DNA of 64,000 nucleotides, from NCBI GenBank assembly GCA_037178625.1, contig CM074146.1:1674001-1738000 (forward strand). The letters are read 5' to 3'. The position numbers were made by a program, and so were the translations under genes. This stretch comes from Skeletonema tropicum (taxonomy: Eukaryota; Bacillariophyta; Thalassiosirophyceae; Thalassiosirales; Thalassiosiraceae). Shown one piece after another: positions 53,101 through 63,585 of the stretch. Position 1 is the first letter of the stretch. The number at the start of each line of letters is the position of its first letter. A model generated the notes under the pieces. That model saw only the letters and a list, made by a program, of their open reading frames with translations, was not told the DNA's origin and did no database searches.

Positions 53101-55253
53101 GTCAGTTGCATTGATTTGAATGGCGTTGTTGTTCACGTCGCAGTAGCTTAGAGTTTGGTAGGATCTCTTGAACTTTTCAAATCGACGCATAGATGTGAAG
53201 TTGTTGTTGCTAAAGTCGGAGTGCACTATTGATGGAGTGACAAGTGCATCCATCTCTCCACTGAGCTGGTTTCCAGAGACATCAAAGTGTGTAAGCGATT
53301 GAAGATTGTAGAGTGGACGATGGTCGATCGTACCAGTGAGCTTGTTACCGGCAAGGTCAATATACTCGAGCTTGTATAGATTTGCCAAACCATTCTTGGT
53401 GTATTCCCATTCGCTTTCAAGGGCGGACCGACCATACAAGAAGGTAAAGTTGCGTGTGTAGACAGGAAACTGGCCTGCAAGGTTGTTGTCCCTCAAGTCA
53501 AGACGAGTGATATAATTTCTTCTGCCAGCGCCACGGCTGCAAGATATCCCATACCACTGGCAATGATCTGCTGTCTCATTCATCCAACCATCATTCTTTG
53601 TCCAGTTCCATCCATCTGTTTTCTCGTATATTGCCTCCAGGCTTGCCCTATCATCAATGTCAACAAGGCGACCCCAACCCTCCACTTGACCACAAGGATT
53701 TGTGAACTCTTTGCTAATATTCATTGCCTTTGGCTTCATCGTATAATTAAATTCACGCTGAGCATAGTTGAAGAAATCACAGTAACATGTCGGATTGCTC
53801 AGATAGGAGAAATAATTATCCTCACGATACTCGTAATCTCCGCAGCAATATTCAGCTGCATAATCACATGCTTCTCCCACTCCTGAATCTTTGCAAAGAC
53901 GTGACCAAAAGTCGCATTTGCACTCGTTATACAACCCAACAGTGTAGTTGTACTCATCCCCCCAAGAATCTGTGTCAGTGACAATTTTGACATCATTATC
54001 TCCACAAGAACAAGACTCTGCTTGTTCACACAATGGTGACATGACACCATCTTTAATCCCGAAGAAGTTGAAGTAGTCTTGACATTTTGACCTGAGATTC
54101 TCACACTGAAGTTGATTCAGTGAATTGACAAAAATTGAATTAGTCACACAATGCATTCAACCTAACTTCAAACTAAAGAATGTAACTGACTCACAGTTTG
54201 AAGCCTTCCATGGCAATAGCAGCAATGTATAGTTGCTGGACCCATATCTCCTGCATTGTTGTCAGCGTAGAAGCAGCCGTAATCGTAATAATCCTCTTCA
54301 TAATAATCACACCCCCTACCCAATTTATCCTCCCAGTTGGGCGTGTCCAGACAGAAATTCGTCGGACTAGTTGAAATCGATGGAAAGGTTGATGGAGGAT
54401 TTGTTGGAGAGGTTGAAGGAATAGCTGACTTTGTTGGGGAGTTTGAGATTGTTGGAGAGTTGGTGGGAGGAAGAGAAACACTGCCACCTCCACAGACACA
54501 GCAATGTGTTGCTGCTGGTCCCATATCTCCTACATACGCGTCAGCGGAAGAACATGTCGGGTCATATTCTTCATAATAATCGCACCCATCACCAACTACA
54601 TCCTCCCAGTTGGGCGTGTCCAAACATGTCTCTGACCTTAATTTGTCGAATTTCATACCACGATTGCTACTAGTAGCAGCCGGTGAGAAGATGGAAGGCG
54701 GCACAACAATCGATGCTGGCAATGGACTGATAATAGTTTCGGGCGATGCTGCATTATCATTATTCGATTGATGTTTCGTTTGACGAAGAAATCTTGATGC
54801 AGAAGACGGCGGCATAGCTGGAGGAGCTTCTCCCTCCCCCGACCCACCAATTTGATAAATTAACGAGAGGGAGAATATCAACATCATGATGGAGCCAAAT
54901 GCGATCAACTTTCGTGAAATAAATCCACCACCCTTTTTCTGCTTGCGAGGTTTCTTCGTATTATTTTCCGCCGTAGATTTATTCTTCTCCTTCGTTGCGG
55001 CGGCGACTGCATCTTTCAACTGCTGATGGGATGCCGCTTCATTAGATGATTCAGATTCAACTGCACGCCCCACTACTCTCTCATTGAGTAAGCGAGAGAG
55101 CAGTTCTTTCATAAGATCCTCATTCGAAGCATCGGCCAACTGATTCTGATTTTTGAGCGTCATGACTTCCTGCAAAATCTCTTGGGTGATTTGAAGACGG
55201 CGCCGCTGCTCCGTCATTTCGACGACGGGGGAAGGGAGCGTAGTGATGTCCAT
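50200..55253 (-). CDS. LRR multi-pass transmembrane protein (six exons)
   Basis: Exons: 55253-54195, 54105-52569, 52473-52043, 51993-51681, 51591-50996 and 50907-50200. All junctions are GT-AG and frame-consistent, giving 1547 aa. An in-frame ATG at 55409 would add 52 residues. The cytoplasmic N-terminus has a basic stretch and a membrane segment at about 112-134. Two copies of a Cys module (C-L-D-T-P-N-W-E-D ... H-C-C-x-C) at 210-254 and 301-347 are linked by a Ser/Thr/Pro spacer. Cys-rich sequence, about 15 LRRs and an L-V-C-E-I-C-T-M-C-C cap follow. Four to five hydrophobic segments (about 1135-1330) and a long Gln/Glu coiled coil near 1390-1440 complete it. It may be a surface receptor or adhesion protein; there is no kinase. 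Confidence 0.88.
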
Positions 55254-56199
55254 AATAATAATACGAGTGATTGAGGTATGTAATAGACGATGATGCAAGT
55301 ACTTACGGGATGTCCATGGCATGGTCATGCCTGTTTCTTGATTCAGCCTAGCATGATGTTTATTTATGTTGAAGAAGTGGTCGTAGAATGAGCTTGTGCG
55401 GTACTCCATTCTGTCTTCGGTACCAACACAAAGTTCAACTACTTATGTACTTACAAAGTGAAGATATTAAGTATCTACTTATGTACTACTTCTATCTTAT
55501 CAATCAACTTATCTCAAGCTCTTGCTGCCGCAACTAAAAAGATGGGAATAAAATTATGGTGTATGAAATGTCCATGCTTGTATGCTGAATGTCGAGGGGG
55601 AAGAGTCAAGCAGCGTCCAGTCGTGACCAAATTTATTGGGATTGGGGAGATGACTAGGAGTACAGATCATTCAACCCCCACCCCCTGTGTTACTCATGCT
55701 AATGCCAACCTGCCTTTAGCTCTCATTTGTGAATTTGTCGATGAAATAACTATACTGCAACTCTCTACTCTGTACTTGAGATCCGTCGGTCAGGTTTGGA
55801 TACTATTTTGTTCCTACTGCACCGAGCGAGGAGCGACTCGGACCTCAGTCACATACCTGTATGGGACTCCTCCTACCTAGAGGTACTTTTATGTTATGAC
55901 TCCTACGAGAAAACAGCCTCTTAATCTCGATCGAATCTCGATCCTTGTATATCACTTAGGAAATTAGGTAAATGTTGCATTATCGCTACCTAGACATCAT
56001 TGAACCAACAATTGGAGTCTTCATACGCCGAGGGCAGAACCAAACAGCGTCGCAGTCGGAACCACGGGAGAGGGTTGTCTCTCCTACCACAGCTCGTTTA
56101 AAAGCCCGGGATATATTGACGTGTATGTCAATAAGCCTGTATACAGGCGAGATATACAAATACAAGTATTTGCACGAGAGTATAAGCATATACCCATCT
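55254..56199. other. Intergenic region upstream of the LRR membrane gene
   Basis: No gene is supported. An ATG-initiated 140-codon plus frame at 55458-55880 begins with a hydrophobic stretch but has no recognisable domain. Confidence 0.4.
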
Positions 56200-58557
56200 C
56201 TATCCGTGGTTGTTTTGACCGCGTCGAAGTGCTGCCTGAGCCCGCTGGCGACGTATCAAGAAGGCTTCACGTGCCGCTTTTACTGAAAGCAGCCAATAAG
56301 CCTGATGTTCACCAGAAGTTGTTTCGAGATCATCGAGATTGATTTCCATCAAATATTTATCCTCCTCTCCAAGCCCTTCTAAGCCCATCTCTTGCTGCTC
56401 CTCTATAGCTATTTGTAGCTCCTCCTTCCTCTCTAACGCAAGCATACCCGAAATTTTATCATGAATCAAGAAATTCCTCACCAGCCACTGTCCATGGGTC
56501 ATCTCCATCAGCTTGATTGAGAAGCTCTGTGCCCATTTTGCGCCCGAAAGATAGCTGCCCTCCAGACGACGATGTGTCTCTTGAATCGCACAGAACTCCT
56601 TGGATATCATTCCTTCCATAAACCGCCGCCATCCAATCTTATCTTGTGAACTTGCCAACTTCCGCAGTATCGGGTCATGATCGCTAGCAATGCAGTCCAT
56701 AAAGCTTTTGCCATTCCGAGCCCTCACGAAACTCATGATATATTTTTCCAACACTTCACATGTCCCCACCGATTGTAACCAGGACTGTAAATTATCCGCT
56801 GACATCTGAAAACATTTTACCCTATCCTCTTCTTCACACATTAAAACGTGAGCGCACGACTCCTGTGCATCCAGACAAGAAGGACACAAAGGAGAGTGAT
56901 TAGGATCACATCTGTGTAACCGCAAGTTGGTGCCGGCTATGTCGTGAACTTGCTTGCATGCCCATAGTTGGAAAAGCCGCGGGACCTCGTGTAATGCCTT
57001 GTTCACGTTGACCCAATCTACTTGGACGAACGCGGATGGAAGCAGGATCTGTCTCTTAGCGAAGATCTCCCTGGCCAGCGCTAGGTGGCCATGAAAGCGG
57101 ACTCTTTCACCAGTATCTGAAGTCATCTTCTCCTTACCCCTATCCACATAGACGCAGATTGGTTCAAGTGGCAAAGGTTGCGCCGCCATTCCTGCGTTCG
57201 GATCAACGTCGTAAATCGCTAGTTTTGCGCCAGAGTCACACTGTTCATTCAACTGTTCAGGCCTAGACAGCTCCGCCCACACCAAATGATCGAGTTTATG
57301 GGCCGAGACATGAGAAAATACTGTGCTGAAGGTTAAAGACCTGCAATGGATCATGATATTTTTGAGTATATCTGAATGCCGGCAACTCGACGGGATGCGA
57401 TGCGGAGGCAGGTGTTCCACATTGTTGAGAGCCCCCAAGCAATCAGAATAGATCTGGGCAGAACCAGACAGCGTTGGTTTCAGTTTGTTCACAGCTAATA
57501 GGATGAGATGAATAGCGAGTAATCCCAAAAGCTCCCCACGATATGCACAAGCAGCAAGTGTCTTCTCAGAGAATTTACCAACGAGTCGGCCTCTCCCCTT
57601 GAAACACTCCATAATGAATGCAGCTGAGCAGATATCTGGGTACATCTCCTTGATAAAGGATCCGTCCGCCACACATACTAGTGATCCATCTATAATAGCT
57701 GCCACTAGGAACTCATAGCTCCCCGTCAGTTCAAGATCTTCCCACATCCACATGCTACCCCACTGGTCGAGGACTTCCCACAAAGTGCTAGGAGGTAGAG
57801 ACTGACCTGGGATTGGTGCATGACTTACCAAACGATATACCGCAGTATCTACCTCTTCTATCGTACACGCAACATTGTACTGAACCTGGGCATGATCACT
57901 ACCATCTTTCACATATCTCCGAGGGTTATTTTCATGCGGAGGGTATACCTCCATAAGGTCATTACCCATATAGCGGAACAGTCTATTCGATGCGGCACAG
58001 TACCGCCACGGTTGAAGTTTGTGGCCGATGTGCACCCAATTTCCCAACCGGACGCTAAGTAAACCTCCTGGGGCTAATTGAGAGAGTGCCGACTTCCACA
58101 CCTTAAAATCTTTTGACGATGGTTCCTCAGCGGGGAAGTCAAGCTTAGACCACTTTTCATCCTCCCGCCGCAGCCTCTTCTTGTACCGTGGATCAATCTT
58201 CGAACCCCTCACACACAGTATATCCGATAAAAACAGAACTTGTTGGTGTAAGCGGACTCTGTTCAATTGCCGTAGTTCTTTTGGAGAGTACTGGAGATCT
58301 TCAAATACACACATGAGCCACTTGTCACCCACTCTTGGGAAGGGGTTGTCGATATTATTCAATACCACCTTATACCCGAAGGTATCTACTTTTTCCCAGA
58401 TCGATTTCACCCAGCTGGGAGTAACCCAAGAGTGATATTGTTGAAATGATTCATCAAAGGGCTGATGCGCTCGACCGAGTTCAATAATGAAGAGGTCTAC
58501 CTTCCTCCCTCCTCCTTCACTTTCTTTTGATTGCTCAACATAATACCGACTCATCAT
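56200..58557 (-). CDS. Retroelement-derived RNase H protein without reverse transcriptase
   Basis: This is a 785-aa intact frame. The first 285 residues resemble the region after reverse transcriptase in LINE-type elements but carry no recognisable catalytic motif. An RNase H fold is at about 290-450 with all four acidic residues placed as expected: Asp298 (V-A-D-G-S), Glu342 (Y-R-G-E-L-L-G), Asp372 (Y-S-D-C-L-G-A) and Asp441 (N-E-Q-C-D-S-G-A-K). A zinc-knuckle-like C-P-S-C ... H-x3-C (558-574) matches the zf-RVT element usual at LINE ends. No reverse transcriptase lies upstream, so it is a 5'-truncated element or a domesticated remnant. Its ATG (58555-58557) overlaps the ATG of M17 on the opposite strand. 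Confidence 0.75.
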   Translation of the reverse strand: MMSRYYVEQSKESEGGGRKVDLFIIELGRAHQPFDESFQQYHSWVTPSWVKSIWEKVDTFGYKVVLNNIDNPFPRVGDKWLMCVFEDLQYSPKELRQLNRVRLHQQVLFLSDILCVRGSKIDPRYKKRLRREDEKWSKLDFPAEEPSSKDFKVWKSALSQLAPGGLLSVRLGNWVHIGHKLQPWRYCAASNRLFRYMGNDLMEVYPPHENNPRRYVKDGSDHAQVQYNVACTIEEVDTAVYRLVSHAPIPGQSLPPSTLWEVLDQWGSMWMWEDLELTGSYEFLVAAIIDGSLVCVADGSFIKEMYPDICSAAFIMECFKGRGRLVGKFSEKTLAACAYRGELLGLLAIHLILLAVNKLKPTLSGSAQIYSDCLGALNNVEHLPPHRIPSSCRHSDILKNIMIHCRSLTFSTVFSHVSAHKLDHLVWAELSRPEQLNEQCDSGAKLAIYDVDPNAGMAAQPLPLEPICVYVDRGKEKMTSDTGERVRFHGHLALAREIFAKRQILLPSAFVQVDWVNVNKALHEVPRLFQLWACKQVHDIAGTNLRLHRCDPNHSPLCPSCLDAQESCAHVLMCEEEDRVKCFQMSADNLQSWLQSVGTCEVLEKYIMSFVRARNGKSFMDCIASDHDPILRKLASSQDKIGWRRFMEGMISKEFCAIQETHRRLEGSYLSGAKWAQSFSIKLMEMTHGQWLVRNFLIHDKISGMLALERKEELQIAIEEQQEMGLEGLGEEDKYLMEINLDDLETTSGEHQAYWLLSVKAAREAFLIRRQRAQAALRRGQNNHG

Positions 58558-59351
58558 GGGGAGGAAACGTAATCAAGGGAAGGGCAGGAAGGCGGCCAAG
58601 GCCAAGCTGGAGGCGGAAGAGAGAGATAATCAGGAGACACTACCATTGGACGAGACTTATCCCTAACAGCACAAATTCAGCGATGGAAGAGTTACACAAA
58701 ATGCAAACATGGCTTCGATCTTTATTTTGGTGATGGTATTGGTATCGCCTTCGCGACCGCATTCAGTAAAGCATTTCGTGAAGAAGATAATAGAGATTAT
58801 CCAATTGGCCATAGACTCTTGCAAGCTGAAGATCTTACGATGATTGGATATGCCGACGTGTGGAACGAACCTACCAAGTTGGAAATGGCGGTATCGTACT
58901 TATTGTGTATGGGGACACAAGCTATTCTGGCTGGTGAATATAATCATGCTCGGGGGGATGCTGTTTTTGTCAGATATTTTGAGCAATATATTGCAGTAGT
59001 GTTGAAAAGAACTCAAGCTCTATTTCGTACTAACAAATTACTCGAAACGCAAGACGCCGATCAGCACACTCTTGTAACATTCTTTCGGAATCGTATCCCC
59101 TGCTCGTGCTTGGATAAGAAATACGAAAAGTGAAGTCCATTTCAAAGATGGGTATGTGCTTCAACCCACAGTGCAAATTCCCAGATGGACGAGTGGAATA
59201 CAGCAAAACAATGTACTGTGATGGATGCCGAAATATTACCTATTGCTCTCGGGCATGCCAGAAAAATGATTGGTCCAGGCACAAACCTGATTGTTTGAAT
59301 GATGCCGGAGATAAGGCCGAGTTTGATGCCAGGCAGCAGAATGCATTGTAA
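58556..59351 (+). pseudogene. MYND-finger family copy M17 (frameshifted)
   Basis: It starts M-G-R-K-R-N-Q-G-K-G and keeps the tail, but reaches TAA after 36 codons. The C-K-H-G-F-D-L-Y-F-G region then continues in another frame, followed by V-W-N-E-P-T-K and FFRNRIPCSCLDKKYEK. There one base is missing from GAAGAAGTG, so the finger lies in a third frame (59130-59351, C-F-N-P-Q-C ... Y-C-D-G-C ... H-K-P-D-C). Within the finger Ser-Arg of Y-C-S-R-C is Asp-Gly. The upstream region has been replaced by the retroelement ORF, so the promoter is probably lost too. Confidence 0.88.
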
Positions 59352-59740
59352 ACATCGAGGCCAATCTCTCATACTCTTTTTCCCGGGAGAACAGGCAAAC
59401 TTCGACCTGGCAACCCTGCGTCACTTCCCACACTCAATGGCATTTCCACTAAAAGTTATCATTCATTATTTTTCAGTCATATTATTTCTGTTTTATCTTT
59501 ATTGCATGTGTCCTAAGCTCTGCGGGATTGGCGTTAATTAAGATGATCGTTGCGCCATACCTCGCGTAAAAACTAAGTGGAAAGTATGCCAAGGCTAAAA
59601 GGCAAGTACAAGTAGCCCATGGTTGAATCTGATTTGACTATTTTGTGTCTTTGATTGATCTTCTCAATGTAACATAATAGCATGATCTATCAACAAGGAC
59701 GTCAAAGTTCAGATCGGCCCTATCAGTCCCGTCCGTGCTT
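59352..59740. other. Spacer between M17 and the ankyrin array gene
   Basis: No gene or notable repeat is seen. Confidence 0.4.
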
Positions 59741-62622
59741 TCAATCAAGCCCTAACACTTTCACCTCCTCTTTATCCAAAAAATTGACCATTTCTTCTTT
59801 GCCTCCCGCCATGGCCCTACGGAGCGGCGTATCTCCACCATTATCCTTGACATTGACGTCTGCTCCGTGTTCAATGAGAAGCTTGGCCACATCAACATGT
59901 CCCCCACCGCAAGCAAAATGGAGCGGCGAACCTCCACCATTATCCTTGGCATTGACGTCTGCTCCGTGTTCAATGAGAAGCTTGGCCACATCAACATGTC
60001 CCCCACCGCAAGCTTCATGGAGCGGCGTATCTCCATCATTATCCTCGGCATTGACGTCTGCTCCGTGTTCAATGAGAAGCTCGGCCACATCAACATGTCC
60101 CCCACCGCAAGCTTCATGGAGCGGCGTATCTCCATCATTATCCTCGGCTTTGACGTCTGCTCCGATTTCAATGAGAAGCTTGGCCACATCAACATGGCCC
60201 TCATCGCAAGCAAATTCGAGCGGCGTAACCCCATCATTATTCTTGGCATTGACATCTGCTCCCATTTCAATGAGAAGCTCGGCCACATCAACATGTCCAT
60301 AATCGCAAGCATAACTGAGCGGCGTATCTCCATCATTATTCTCGGCATTGACGTCTGCTCCCATTTCAATGAGAAGCTCGGCCACATCAACATGTCCATA
60401 ATCGCAAGCATAACTGAGCGGCGTATCTCCATCATTATTCTCGGCATTGACGTCTGCTCCATTTTCAATGAGAAGCTCGGCCACATCAACATGTCCACGA
60501 CCGCAAGCCCAATGGAGCGGCCTGTTTCCATCATTATTCTTGGCATTGACATCTGCTCTGTGTTCAATGAGAAGCTTGGCCGCATCAACATGTCCCTTAT
60601 TGCAAGCATAACGGAGCGGCGTATCTCCGTCATTATTCCTGGCATTGACGTCTGCTCCCATTTCAATTAGAAGCTTGGCCACATCAACATATCCACGATC
60701 GCAAGCATAACTGAGCGGCCTGTTTCCATCATTATTCTCGGCATTGACGTCTGCTCTATTTTCAATTAGAAGCTCTGCCACATCAACATATCCACCACCG
60801 CAAGCATAACGGAGCGGCCTGTTTCCATCATTATTCTCGGCATTGACGTCTGCTCTATTTTCAATTAGAAGCTCTGCCACATCAACATGGCCCTCATCGC
60901 AAGCATAACGGAGCGGCGTATCTCCGTCATTATTCTCGGCATTGACGTCTGCTCCATTTTCAATTAGAAGCTCTGCCACATCAACATGTCCCACAAGGCA
61001 AGCAAAATGGAGCGGCGTAAACAAGGGTAAGTAAGCCCCATCATTATTCTTGGCATCGACGTTTGCTCCATTTTCAATCAGAAGCTTGGCCTTATCAACT
61101 TGTCCCACACCGCAAGCGAGATGGAGCGGCGTATCTCCATCATTATCCTTGGCATTGACATGTGCTCCGTGTTCAATAAGAAGCTTGGCCTCATCAACAT
61201 GTCCCCAACGTTCATGGAGCGGCGTACGTCCATCATTATCCTTGGCATTGACATCTGTTCCCATTTCAATCAGAAGCTTGGCCACATCAACATGTCCACC
61301 ACCGCAAGCATAACGGAGCGGCGTATGTCCATCATTATTCTCGGCATTGACGTCTGCTCCATTTTCAATTAGAAGCTCGACCACATCAACATGTCCACGA
61401 CCGCAAGCGAGATGGAGCGGCGTATTTCCATCATTATCCTTGGCATTGACATGTGCTCCGTGTTCAATAAGAAGCTTGGCCACATCAACATGTCCACCAC
61501 CGCAAGCTTCATGGAGCGGCGTATCTTCATCACAATCCTTGGCATTGACATCTGCTCCCTTTTCAATGAAAAGCTTGGCCATATCAACTTCTCCAACACC
61601 GCAAGCGAGATGGAGTAGCGTAATCACATCATTATGCCTGGCATTGACGTCTGCTCCGTGTTCAATGAGAAGCTCGGCCACATCAACATTACTTCCAAGA
61701 CAAGCATAATGGAGTGGCGGAAGCCCGTTATTATTCTGGACAGTGACGTCTGCTCCCTTCTCAATGAGAAGCTTGGCCATATCAACATGTCCCCCAATGC
61801 AAGCACAATAGAGCGGCGTATGTCCATCATTATCCTTGGCATTGACGTCTGCTCCATTTTCAATGAGAAGCTTGGCCATATCAACTTGTCCCTCACCACA
61901 AGCTTCATGGAGCGGCGTATCTTCATCATTATTCTGAGCATGAACGTTTGCTCCCTTTTCAATTAGAAGCTTGGCCACATCAACTTGTCCCGCACAGCAA
62001 GCGAGATGGATCGGCGTATCTCCGTCATTATCCGCGACATTGACGTCTGCTCCATTTTCAATGAGAAGCTTGGCCACATCAACATGTCCTTTACAGCAAG
62101 CTTCATATCTTTGTCGTCGACTTTTGCCCCGTTATCAATTAAGAGCTTGATCGCATCAATCCGACCATTAGCGCAAGCCCAATGAAGCGGCGTGTCAGTG
62201 TTATGATCATCCGGTTCACTATCGAGATCTCTCCCATTCAAAATGACATGCAAAAACTGGTCTTCAGATCCAGGATTGTCCTGATTGTCGAGTCGTACTT
62301 GAATGGTATGGCCGTTTCTGCATAGGATATCTGCCTTGTTGGAGGTAGGATTCCCATACCACTCACTGATTGGTTTGGAGTTCAAATCAATATCTGCATT
62401 TGGACTAGCCCAGACTTGAGTCTTTTCCTTATTATTTCGAATAACATATCGAACAGCGATACTTCCTCCTGGATCTCCACTTACTAATACACTTCCTGTT
62501 TGGTCTCCACTCAACACCCAATGCCCGAAGAGGATCCTTTCATCCCCATTCTTTTGCCATGATTTCGGACTGTTCCGGAGATGTTCGCCTTTGTAAGAGT
62601 AGACTGATGAAGATGCTCTCAT
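59741..62622 (-). pseudogene. Giant ankyrin-repeat gene (about 24 repeats) with one frameshift
   Basis: The frame starts at ATG 62620-62622. The first 150 residues are a non-ankyrin, strand-rich region (W-V-L-S-G-D-Q-T-G-S-V-L-V-S-G-D). One ankyrin unit (D-T-P-L-H-W-A-C-A-N-G-R-I-D) follows. Near 62108 about 22 bases of the next unit are missing, which shifts the frame. From there 778 codons to the stop near 59741 carry 23 further units of 33 residues (D-N-D-G-D-T-P-L-H-x-A-C-G-G-G-H-V-D-V-A-K-L-L-I-E-x-G-A-D-V-N-A-K, interrupted by variants). Units 17 and 18 differ only at the last residue. One unit has two residues deleted and another five inserted. If the shift is real, the array would be made only from an internal ATG. 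It may be a strain-specific break or a read error. Confidence 0.75.
59790..62090. repeat. 99-nt tandem repeat array encoding ankyrin units
   Basis: Successive units share runs such as CTCCATCATTATTCTCGGCA and GCTTGGCCACATCAACATGT at 99-nt spacing. This high nucleotide similarity also makes the other frames open on both strands, so several long frames here are shadows of the one gene. Confidence 0.9.
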
Positions 62623-63585
62623 GTGAATGTAATGACGTCTCTAGTCTAGAGCTGAGGTATTCCGTATTATATATAGTAGCTTGTTTAAACAGTGCTAACG
62701 TTAAGTAATTAGCTTCATCGATGTAATTGAATGTTATCTTACTTGAGTGAACTATTTATTAGGAGTGTTGCCTTCAGCTTGAACGATTTGGTTGAAAGAG
62801 CTCCCACAAATGCAATCAAGAACCCGAAGACTGATGCTGAATGAGGATGGGATTGAGCACGACAGAATAGATACTTCTCGTTTCTCTTTCTCCTGAATCT
62901 GAATATCGTAAAATGTGATCATTCTCTGATTGAATATCCCACCTGTAGCATCCGCCCCCATCATACATAGGAACCCTTCCATAAAAGCCTGTGTTGGGCG
63001 TGGGAGAGATCATTTGCGCTCATACCTACACATGATTGGGACTAGCAAGTGGCTGCATCATCGGGGCTGCTTGTGTGGCTGTAGAATTAGAATCGGTGCG
63101 GGTCGAAACTGATGCTGAGCGACGGAGACAAAGTCATCCAATCTGCAGATTTACAAACTTGAATGGTTGTCTTGTCTACGAATACAAATGGCGTGGACGG
63201 CATCGTGACTCGTTAGGGGGGTGAGAACAGTGAGAATTTTCCTCATTGCTTCCACAGTCAGTCAAGACAAAGAAGATGATCTTCTTTGGTGAGAGCATCA
63301 ATCCGTCTCATCTATCTGGCTCATTATTCCAAACCACTCCAAGTCCTTACTTGTGTTTTTTCATTTTTTCATTTGTCATATATGGATCTCCCTGTGATAC
63401 TCTTTGCTTCATTCAGGCAGAGTCCGTCAGGTCGGCCGGAGAGGTATGGTATGCATGGTGGCTGGCTTTGACTACATACCTTACGTTACTCTCTATGTTC
63501 GATGTGAGAGCGCATTTTTTTCATTTTCGTCTCTCCGAATGCATGCTCTTGGACACCCACCATGGCATCCTGAGCAAAGATTAGC
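62623..63585. other. Intergenic region between the ankyrin array gene and M18
   Basis: I recognise no gene. Short frames on both strands lack domain features. Confidence 0.4.

Noticed and set aside
55458..55880. 140-codon plus frame with hydrophobic start
   Set aside because: The signal-like start is weak, there is no domain, and the region otherwise looks intergenic.
59682..61966. Long open frames on the plus strand and in a second minus frame across the ankyrin array
   Set aside because: The 99-nt period keeps all frames open; only the minus frame with D-G-x-T-P-L-H and L-L-I-E-x-G-A motifs is an ankyrin protein.
59790..62090. Regular 99-bp repeats considered as a CRISPR-like or satellite array
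   Set aside because: The repeats encode ankyrin units in frame and have no unique spacers.
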